Positions 1 through 4,720 of a stretch of 5,190 nt of DNA are shown piece by piece. Position numbers and translations under genes: made by a program. Source of the DNA: Coriobacteriales bacterium. GTDB taxonomy: Bacteria > Actinomycetota > Coriobacteriia > Coriobacteriales > UBA8131. Within the stretch, counting starts at the first letter, position 1, and every line of letters begins with the position of its first letter. The DNA lies in the NCBI GenBank assembly GCA_031272005.1, contig JAISUQ010000103.1:1-5190 (forward strand). The letters run 5' to 3'. The notes beneath the pieces were generated by a model, which saw only the letters and a list, made by a program, of their open reading frames with translations, was not told where the DNA came from and searched no databases.

Positions 1-1014
1 TCCGCCTCCACCCGCCGCACCCCGCCGCCCTACGCCGGCCCCTTCCCGGTGGAGCGTCGGCTGTTCCTCTCCAAAGTCGCCGATCTGCGCTATGGCGAGA
101 ATCCGCATCAGCGCGCGGCCTTCTATCTCAACCCCGGCACCAACCCGCATCGGCCGGCCAACCCGGCCTGGCAACTTGCCAACGCCCGCCAGCTGCAGGG
201 CAAGGAGCTCTCCTACAACAACTATCTCGACCTCGATGCCGCCTGGGCTGCGGTGCGCGAGTTTGAGGCTCCCACCTGCGTCATCGTCAAACACCTGACA
301 CCCTGCGGCATCGCCAGCAACGACGACATCGTCACCGCCTACCAGCGAGCCCACGACGTCGACCCGGTCAGTGCCTTCGGTGGCGTCATGGCCTTCAACC
401 GCCCGGTGCCCAAATCCATCGTCGAGGCCATCTATGCCAACGGCCAGTTCATCGAAGCGGTTGTGGCGCCGGCCTACGACCCAGCCGCCCTGGAGCTGTT
501 TGCCGAGAAGCCCAACGCCCGCATTCTGGAGACCGGCGGCATCAACGCCCCCGGCGGCCAGATCGACTACCGCAGCGTCGAGGGCGGCATGCTGGCGATG
601 ACCGCCGACGTGGTCTCCGAAGACCCTGCCAGCTTCACCGTGCCCACCAAGCGCCAGCCCACCCCCAGTGAGCTGGAGAGCCTGCTGTTTGCCTGGAAAG
701 CCTGCAAGTCCATCAAGTCCAACGCCATCGTCATTGTGCGGGACAACGCCACCGTAGGCTCCGGCGCCGGCCAACCCAACCGTGTGAACTCCGCCGAACT
801 GGCTGTCAAGCAAGCCGGGGATAAGGCCCAGGGCGCCGTCGCCGCATCCGATGCCTTCATGCCCTTTGCCGATTCCCTGGAGGTATTGATTGCTGCCGGT
901 GTCACCGCTGTTATCCAACCCGGTGGCTCCATCCGCGACGAGGAAGTCATCGCCGCCGCCGATGCCGCCAACGTAGCCCTGCTCTTCACCGGCCACCGCC
1001 ACTTCAGGCACTGA
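1..1014 (+). CDS. purH: Bifunctional AICAR transformylase / IMP cyclohydrolase PurH, C-terminal part (5' end outside window)
   Basis: PurH performs the last two steps of de novo IMP synthesis in the cytoplasm: formyl transfer from 10-formyl-THF to AICAR, then ring closure to IMP. The visible 337 codons cover the linker and the AICAR transformylase domain; the N-terminal cyclohydrolase domain lies upstream of the window. The reading frame is open from base 1, so the GTG at 49 is an internal valine and not the start. Diagnostic motifs are LRYGENPHQ (about codons 29-37), GKELSYNN, the catalytic Lys-His of VKHLTPCGIA (Lys-His at 289-294), DPVSAFGG, KSNAIV, GSGAGQPNRV and the terminal RHFRH that typically ends the family. 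The domain is complete and shows no frameshift. The TGA at 1012-1014 is followed by an inverted repeat and a long gap, so purH is probably not cotranscribed with the next gene. Confidence 0.97.
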   Translation, partial: SASTRRTPPPYAGPFPVERRLFLSKVADLRYGENPHQRAAFYLNPGTNPHRPANPAWQLANARQLQGKELSYNNYLDLDAAWAAVREFEAPTCVIVKHLTPCGIASNDDIVTAYQRAHDVDPVSAFGGVMAFNRPVPKSIVEAIYANGQFIEAVVAPAYDPAALELFAEKPNARILETGGINAPGGQIDYRSVEGGMLAMTADVVSEDPASFTVPTKRQPTPSELESLLFAWKACKSIKSNAIVIVRDNATVGSGAGQPNRVNSAELAVKQAGDKAQGAVAASDAFMPFADSLEVLIAAGVTAVIQPGGSIRDEEVIAAADAANVALLFTGHRHFRH

Positions 1015-1035
1015 TTTGCCACCGAGCCCATGAAA

Positions 1036-1072
1036 CCGGTGAATCCGCCCAAAAACCTGGCAGATTCACCGG
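1036..1072 (+). terminator. Inverted repeat after purH, possible terminator
   Basis: CCGGTGAATC (1036-1045) and GATTCACCGG (1063-1072) are a perfect 10-bp inverted repeat around a 17-nt loop, starting 21 nt after the purH stop. It would fold into a stable RNA stem. No T-run follows, so it is not a canonical intrinsic terminator. It could be a Rho-assisted or 3'-end-stabilising hairpin, or a protein-binding site. Confidence 0.45.
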
Positions 1073-1115
1073 GCGAGCAGCATAATTGTATAAAACTAAA
1101 TAAAAGAATCCAGTA

Positions 1116-1145
1116 TTGAGCTAACTACGTTTAATATAGTACAAT
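1116..1145 (+). promoter_or_regulatory. Candidate distal sigma70-like promoter in AT-rich island
   Basis: TTGAGC (1116-1121) and TACAAT (1140-1145) are separated by 18 nt, inside a stretch much richer in A and T than its surroundings. The implied transcript would begin near 1152 and would carry both tandem repeat arrays in its leader. Chance matches are more likely in AT-rich DNA, so this is only a candidate. Confidence 0.4.
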
Positions 1146-1210
1146 AATAAGTGTAGCAATGTGAAAGTGCGGAGAAAACCGCCTGAGGCGCCCTCCAACG
1201 CACGCTCCCT

Positions 1211-1256
1211 GGAACACACCCGAACACACCCGAACACACTGGAACACACTGGAACA
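1211..1256. repeat. 10-bp tandem repeat array, about 4.6 units
   Basis: The units are GGAACACACC, CGAACACACC, CGAACACACT, GGAACACACT and a partial GGAACA. The common core is GAACACAC, and variation is limited to the first and last bases of each unit. The 10-bp period places each unit about one helical turn apart. The array sits between the two candidate licCA promoters. There are no unique spacers, so it is not a CRISPR. Confidence 0.9.
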
Positions 1257-1295
1257 GGCTGCCCCGGCATATTCCGGCAAGCGGCGCTGAACTGC

Positions 1296-1324
1296 TTGCC
1301 ATACGTTCAATATTCATTTATACT
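1296..1324 (+). promoter_or_regulatory. Best candidate promoter for licCA
   Basis: TTGCCA (1296-1301) and TATACT (1319-1324) lie 17 nt apart, the optimal sigma70/SigA spacing, with one mismatch in each hexamer relative to TTGACA and TATAAT counted loosely (two in the -35). The start site would be near 1331, giving a leader of roughly 88 nt that includes the 9-bp repeats. The promoter spacer and the first transcribed bases carry a near-identical 9-mer, listed as a possible operator. Confidence 0.55.
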
Positions 1325-1346
1325 ACCAAAAGTTGAACAGTATTCA
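1305..1346. promoter_or_regulatory. Possible operator: direct and inverted repeats around the licCA promoter
   Basis: CAATATTCA (1308-1316) and CAGTATTCA (1338-1346) match at 8 of 9 bases and are exactly 30 bp apart, about three helical turns, flanking the -10 box. GTTCAA (1305-1310) and TTGAAC (1333-1338) form an inverted pair over the same region. A related CAGTATTGA occurs at 1111-1119 over the distal -35 box. The placement suits a regulator site, perhaps for the HTH of LicCA itself, but that is inference. Confidence 0.3.
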
Positions 1347-1366
1347 GACGGCCAGGGGGCGCCGCT

Positions 1367-1414
1367 GCAGCAGAGGCAGCAGAGGCAGCAGAGGGAGCTG
1401 AGGGAGCTGAGGGA
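1367..1414 (+). repeat. 9-bp tandem repeats merging into the licCA ribosome binding site
   Basis: Three copies of GCAGCAGAG (1367-1393) are followed by two of GGAGCTGAG (1394-1411) and a terminal GGA. The second type generates a series of Shine-Dalgarno-like GAGGGAG cores at 1391-1397 and 1400-1406, and the final GAGGGA at 1409-1414 lies 4 nt before the ATG at 1419. The repeat therefore supplies the real ribosome binding site plus two decoys. This strong site is the main reason for placing the licCA start at 1419. Confidence 0.85.
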
Positions 1415-1418
1415 TTCC

Positions 1419-3185
1419 ATGCTCAAGGAGTCAGAGTTTCTGGTATTGAACGACCTGCGTCAGGCGGGGGAGACGGGCGCAGCCACCACCCAACGCCATA
1501 TCGCCGAGCGTACCGGCCTGTCGCTGGGCACCGTCAACAGTACGGTCAAGCTGCTCCAGGATCGCAGCTATCTGCACGATGGCCAAATCAGCGCCTCCGG
1601 CCTCAGGGCGCTTCAGCCCTATAAGGTCGACAACGCCATCATCATGGCCGCCGGTCTCTCCAGCCGCTTTGTGCCGCTGTCCTACGAGAAGCCCAAGGGT
1701 ACGCTCAAGGTGCGCGGCGAGGTGCTCATCGAGCGCATCATCCGCCAGCTGCAGGAGGCGGGCATCAACGACATCACGGTCGTCGTGGGCTATATGAAGG
1801 AGCAGTTCCTCTATCTGGAGGACGCCTTCAATGTCCAGATCGTCATCAACGACGCCTACCTGGAGCGCAATAACAACTCCTCGCTGATGCTGGTAAAAGA
1901 GCACTTCGCCAACACCTACATCCTGGCAGCGGACTATTACTTCGAGCGGAACATCTTCTCCCCATACGTCTACCAGGCCTATTACGCCGCCATCTTCGTC
2001 GAGGGGCCCACGGACGAGTGGGTGCTGCGCACCGGCTCCGGCGACCACATCGTCAAGACCTTCATCGGCGGCAGCGACGAGTGGATCATGTACGGCGAGG
2101 CCTACTTCGACAAGGCCTACTCCAGGCGCTTCGCCGAGATCCTCACCGAGGTCTACGATCGCCCGGAGACCCGCCCCAAACTCTGGGAGGAAATCTACGC
2201 CGACCACATCAAGGAGCTGGACATGGTCATCCGACGCTATCCGGCCGGCGTGCTGCATGAGTTTGACTCCCTGGCCGATGTCCGGGCTTTTGACTCCGGC
2301 TTTCTGGCCAACATCGACTCGGCCATCCTGGATAACATCTGCGCGGTGTTGCAGTGCCAGCGCGAGCAGATCACCGACATCGCGCCTATCCCCGAAGGCC
2401 TTTCCAACTTCTCCTTCTTCTTCCGGGTCGGCGAGGGCGGCTACGTCTATCGCCACCCCGGCGCCGCCACCCAGGGTATCCTCAACCGTGCCGTAGAAGC
2501 TGAGGTCGAAGGCATCGCCGCCGAGCTGGGCCTGGATGCCACCTTCATCTATCAGGATGCCGAGAAGGGCTGGAAGATCTCCCGCTTCGTGGAGGTCACC
2601 GAGCCCTTTGACTATCATAACCAGCAGCATGTGCAGACCGCGCTGGCGATGGTCTGCAAGCTGCACAACTCCGGCAAGAGCGTGGAGAGCAACTTCGATT
2701 TGCAAGAGGAGACCAACAAGATCAAGCAGCGCCTGTTGGGCACCTCCCAGTTGGACTTCCCAGACTTCCAGGAGTTGGACCAGCGGGCCGCCCGGCTCTA
2801 CGCTCACGTACAGGCCGAGGGCGTACCGCTCTGCCTCTGCCATAACGATTTTTACGAACCTAATATCCTTATAGCAAACGAGGACTTCTACCTGATTGAC
2901 TGGGAATACACCGGCATGAGCGACTATGCCTCCGATCTGGGCACCTTCATCTGCTGCTCGGATTACACCCAGGAGCAGGCCACAGAAGTACTGGAAACCT
3001 ACTTTGGCCGGCCGTTGACTCAGGCAGAGCTGCTGCACTGTCTGATCTACGTGTCGCTGGCCGGCTATTACTGGTTTATCTGGGCGTTGAATAAAGAGGC
3101 TGCGGGAGAATCGGTAGGGGAGTGGCTGCACCTTTGGTACCGCTACGCCAAGGAGTACGGCATCATCGCGGAGCAGATGCTCTGA
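1419..3185 (+). CDS. licCA: HTH-cytidylyltransferase-kinase fusion (LicC-LicA type) making CDP-choline or CDP-ethanolamine
   Basis: This 588-residue cytoplasmic protein has three parts. Residues 1-66 look like a winged helix-turn-helix (TTQRHIAERTGLSLGTVNS, then a basic wing). Residues 70-295 are a LicC-type nucleotidyltransferase: AIIMAAGLSSRF (73-84), the Lys of EKPKG, the metal-binding Asp of AADYYFE (Asp172), and the closing DHIKELD and HEFDSL motifs (Asp283), matching the pneumococcal choline-phosphate cytidylyltransferase pattern. Residues 300-588 are a LicA-type choline/ethanolamine kinase: EGLSNFSFFF and YRHPG in the N-lobe, the catalytic HNDFYEPN (475-482) and the metal-binding IDWEYTG (Asp494). 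Together they would phosphorylate the amino alcohol and activate it with CTP. A fused LicCA is known from Treponema denticola. All key residues are present. Choline versus ethanolamine cannot be decided from the sequence; the EutH neighbour favours ethanolamine or both. The start is set at ATG 1419 by the ribosome site; an upstream GTG at 1161 is rejected. Confidence 0.92.
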   Translation: MLKESEFLVLNDLRQAGETGAATTQRHIAERTGLSLGTVNSTVKLLQDRSYLHDGQISASGLRALQPYKVDNAIIMAAGLSSRFVPLSYEKPKGTLKVRGEVLIERIIRQLQEAGINDITVVVGYMKEQFLYLEDAFNVQIVINDAYLERNNNSSLMLVKEHFANTYILAADYYFERNIFSPYVYQAYYAAIFVEGPTDEWVLRTGSGDHIVKTFIGGSDEWIMYGEAYFDKAYSRRFAEILTEVYDRPETRPKLWEEIYADHIKELDMVIRRYPAGVLHEFDSLADVRAFDSGFLANIDSAILDNICAVLQCQREQITDIAPIPEGLSNFSFFFRVGEGGYVYRHPGAATQGILNRAVEAEVEGIAAELGLDATFIYQDAEKGWKISRFVEVTEPFDYHNQQHVQTALAMVCKLHNSGKSVESNFDLQEETNKIKQRLLGTSQLDFPDFQELDQRAARLYAHVQAEGVPLCLCHNDFYEPNILIANEDFYLIDWEYTGMSDYASDLGTFICCSDYTQEQATEVLETYFGRPLTQAELLHCLIYVSLAGYYWFIWALNKEAAGESVGEWLHLWYRYAKEYGIIAEQML

Positions 3186-3200
3186 ACTGACGCCGAGGAT

Positions 3201-3227
3201 GGCTTTGGGGGAGCAAGCCCCAGGGCC
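3201..3227 (+). terminator. Hairpin between licCA and eutH
   Basis: GGCTTTGGGG (3201-3210) can pair fully with CCCCAGGGCC (3218-3227), a 10-bp stem with two G-U pairs and a 7-nt loop, beginning 16 nt after the licCA stop. No T-run follows. Because the gap to eutH is only 92 nt with no clear promoter in it, partial termination or protection of the upstream mRNA is more likely than a full stop. Confidence 0.4.
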
Positions 3228-3230
3228 AGG

Positions 3231-3271
3231 CAACAGGGAACAGGGAACAGGCAACAGGCAACAGGGATAGG
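3231..3271 (+). repeat. 7-bp tandem repeats just upstream of the eutH ribosome binding site
   Basis: Five heptamers in a row, CAACAGG, GAACAGG, GAACAGG, CAACAGG and CAACAGG (3231-3265), are followed by a decayed GATAGG that becomes part of the ribosome binding site AGGAG at 3269-3273. Heptameric short tandem repeats of this style are known in filamentous cyanobacteria and some other bacteria. A change in copy number would alter the 5' context of eutH without touching its reading frame. Confidence 0.88.
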
Positions 3272-3277
3272 AGAAAC

Positions 3278-4480
3278 ATGGAACTGGTAGGACAGATAGT
3301 CGTCTACATCATCATGGTCTGCGCCATCATCGGCGCCATAGCCTCGGTGATCAAGCCGGAGAGCGAGCTGGGTCAGGAGTTCGTGGCCGGCATCGACTCC
3401 ATCGGGCCGATCTTTCTGCCGGTGGCCGGCATCATGGCCGCCGCGCCTTACATCACGGCCTTTGTCAGCAGTGTCTTCGGCCCGGCCTTCAATTTCGTAG
3501 GCGCCGACCCGGCGATGGCCGCCACCACCTTCATCGCCGTGGACATGGGCGGCTACCAGCTGGCCGATGCCCTGGCCGAGACCCGTGAGAGCTGGATCAT
3601 GGCCATGATGACCGGCTACATGGGTGGTGCCACCATCGTCTTCACCATCCCGGTGGCGCTGAAGATGATTCAGAAGAAAGACCAGAAATACCTGGCCCTG
3701 GGCGTGATGAGCGGCCTGCTGGCCATTCCCATCGGCGTGCTGGTCTCCAGCGTGATTATCGCTCTGTCCAACCCGGTAGTGCGCGAGATTGTCTCCACCA
3801 ACAGCGAGGCCACCTTCCAGCTGGCCCTGTCCTTTGGCACCATCGGCCTGAACCTTATCCCGCTGATCATCATCTGCGTGGCCCTGGCTCTGGGTCTGAT
3901 GTTTGCGCCGGACGCCATGATCAAGGGCTTCACCATCTTCGGCCGCGTGCTGGAGTCGGTGCTGAAGCTGGTGTTTGTAGTGGTAGTGGTGGAGTACTTC
4001 ACGGGATTGCCATCGCAGTGGCTCGGCAGCTACTGGGGCTTTGACCCGATAATCGCCGACGACGTTGACCTCTTCCGGGCCCTGGAAGTCTCCGGCGCCA
4101 TCGGTATCATGCTCTGCGGCGCCTTCCCGATGGTCTACCTGATCAAGCGTTACCTGGCCAAACCACTGGCTGCCGTCGGCAAGATCTTCGGTCTGTCCTC
4201 CGATGCCACCACCGGCATCCTGGCCGCCGCCGCCAACGTGCTGGCCCTGCTGGCCTTTGTCAAGGACATCAAAGCCCGGGATAAGGTAATCTGCATCGCC
4301 TTTGCCGTCTGTTGTGCCTTCCTGTTTGGCGACCACCTCAGCTTCACCGCCAACTTCCAGCCTTCGCTGATTGTTCCGGTACTGGTCGGCAAGCTGGCCG
4401 GTGGAGTCTGTGGCATCGTCTTCGCCATGCTCCTGGCCGTCAAGAAGGCCGAGCAACTGGAAGCCGCCGACACCGAGTAG
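3278..4480 (+). CDS. eutH: EutH-family amino-alcohol (ethanolamine/choline) transporter
   Basis: This 400-residue, strongly hydrophobic inner-membrane protein of normal EutH length has about ten membrane segments. EutH proteins are ethanolamine permeases, important when little free ethanolamine is available. Family motifs in order are AVDMGGYQLA (87-96), GGATIVFTIPVAL (116-128), KYLALGVMSGLLAIPIG (137-153), LNLIPLIII (191-199), GAFPMVYLIKRYLAKPL (281-297), FLFGDHLSF (348-356) and GKLAGG (371-376). The C-terminus is short and charged. The ATG at 3278 is preceded by AGGAG at 3269-3273, well spaced. The gene lies 92 nt after licCA in the same direction, so they are probably cotranscribed. No eutABC, eutLKMN or other ethanolamine-catabolism gene is present, which points to supply of the LicCA kinase rather than use as a carbon or nitrogen source. 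It takes the place that the LicB choline permease has in lic1 loci. Choline as substrate is possible. Confidence 0.92.
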   Translation: MELVGQIVVYIIMVCAIIGAIASVIKPESELGQEFVAGIDSIGPIFLPVAGIMAAAPYITAFVSSVFGPAFNFVGADPAMAATTFIAVDMGGYQLADALAETRESWIMAMMTGYMGGATIVFTIPVALKMIQKKDQKYLALGVMSGLLAIPIGVLVSSVIIALSNPVVREIVSTNSEATFQLALSFGTIGLNLIPLIIICVALALGLMFAPDAMIKGFTIFGRVLESVLKLVFVVVVVEYFTGLPSQWLGSYWGFDPIIADDVDLFRALEVSGAIGIMLCGAFPMVYLIKRYLAKPLAAVGKIFGLSSDATTGILAAAANVLALLAFVKDIKARDKVICIAFAVCCAFLFGDHLSFTANFQPSLIVPVLVGKLAGGVCGIVFAMLLAVKKAEQLEAADTE

Positions 4481-4483
4481 AGT

Positions 4484-4521
4484 AGGTCAGAGGCGCGCGG
4501 CCTATCGCGCCCTCCCGACCT
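4484..4521 (+). terminator. Interrupted hairpin just after eutH
   Basis: GGCGCG (4492-4497) pairs with CGCGCC (4506-4511) around an 8-nt loop, and outside an internal bulge AGGTC (4484-4488) pairs with GACCT (4517-4521). The stem begins 4 nt after the eutH stop codon. There is no T-run behind it. Together with the next hairpin it probably marks the 3' end of the licCA-eutH message. Confidence 0.4.
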
Positions 4522-4537
4522 GCGAAAACACCTGCTT

Positions 4538-4565
4538 GCAAGGGCGCAATGAATTGCGCTCTTGC
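4538..4565 (+). terminator. Strong 13-bp hairpin after eutH, possible terminator
   Basis: GCAAGGGCGCAAT (4538-4550) pairs along its full length with ATTGCGCTCTTGC (4553-4565), with one G-U pair and a minimal 2-nt loop that would open to four or six bases. Two further G-U pairs can extend it outward. This is the most stable fold in the window. It lacks a following T-run, so it may act with Rho or as an RNA-stabilising end. The near-palindromic DNA could also be a protein site. Confidence 0.5.
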
Positions 4566-4570
4566 GGTGG

Positions 4571-4630
4571 GCGTTTCTCCCTGGTTCTCCCTGGTTCTCC
4601 CTGGTTCTCCCCGTTTCTCCCTGTATCTCC
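4571..4630. repeat. 10-bp tandem repeat array, six units
   Basis: Six consecutive 10-bp units end in TCTCC: GCGTTTCTCC, then three identical CTGGTTCTCC, then CCGTTTCTCC and CTGTATCTCC. The three central units are identical and the outer ones have decayed, a sign of expansion by slippage or unequal exchange. Read on the minus strand the unit is GGAGAACCAG, broadly similar in composition to the GGAACA-rich arrays upstream of licCA and eutH. It lies between the eutH hairpins and the promoter of the next gene. Confidence 0.92.
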
Positions 4631-4672
4631 CAGGGGGGCTTCGAAAAACCTGCGTGATTTGAAGTATTGCTG

Positions 4673-4678
4673 TATAAT
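4673..4678 (+). promoter_or_regulatory. Candidate -10 box for the yidC-like gene
   Basis: A perfect TATAAT stands in a short AT-rich patch 42 nt before the TTG start. The -35 position 17 nt upstream (CTGCGT, 4650-4655) is a poor match, so the promoter may be activator-dependent or weak. Its position behind two hairpins suggests the yidC-like gene has its own transcript. Confidence 0.45.
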
Positions 4679-4720
4679 TTTGCGGTTGTACTGGAGTATA
4701 CCTGCGCCCGCGAGGTCTTC

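Larger units (their letters stand above)
1015..1418. other. 404-nt intergenic region between purH and licCA
   Basis: No credible gene lies here. The minus-strand frame at 1096-1317 is a low-quality reading through the repeat array. The plus-strand frame of licCA stays open back to a GTG at 1161, but that stretch encodes only low-complexity peptide from the repeats and resembles nothing known. The region holds a 10-bp inverted repeat, a markedly AT-rich island (about 1081-1160), two promoter-like sites and two different tandem repeat arrays. They are listed separately. Confidence 0.8.

Noticed and set aside
49..1014. Separate gene starting at GTG 49
   Set aside because: The frame is open to the window edge and the sequence is the internal part of PurH, so 49 is not a start.
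1036..1072. Terminal inverted repeat of a small mobile element
   Set aside because: The arms enclose only 17 nt, no target duplication is apparent and no transposase is present; an RNA hairpin is the simpler reading.
1211..1256. CRISPR-like array
   Set aside because: Units are 10 bp and directly abutting, with no spacers; the same holds for the arrays at 1367-1414, 3231-3271 and 4571-4630.
1161..1418. N-terminal extension of licCA from the GTG at 1161 (86 extra residues)
   Set aside because: The extension is encoded by the tandem repeats and has low complexity, it would overlap the best promoter, and the strong ribosome binding site sits before ATG 1419.
1431..3254. 607-codon minus-strand frame opposite licCA
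   Set aside because: It is antisense to a clearly conserved enzyme and its composition is what GC-rich codon bias produces on the opposite strand; no family motif is visible.
3143..4456. 437-codon minus-strand frame opposite eutH
   Set aside because: The product is a His/Gly/Asp-rich shadow of a hydrophobic transporter gene, with no recognisable domain.
3278..4480. Part of an ethanolamine-catabolism (eut) microcompartment operon
   Set aside because: No ammonia-lyase, aldehyde dehydrogenase or shell protein gene is adjacent; the neighbours are LicCA and a YidC-like gene.
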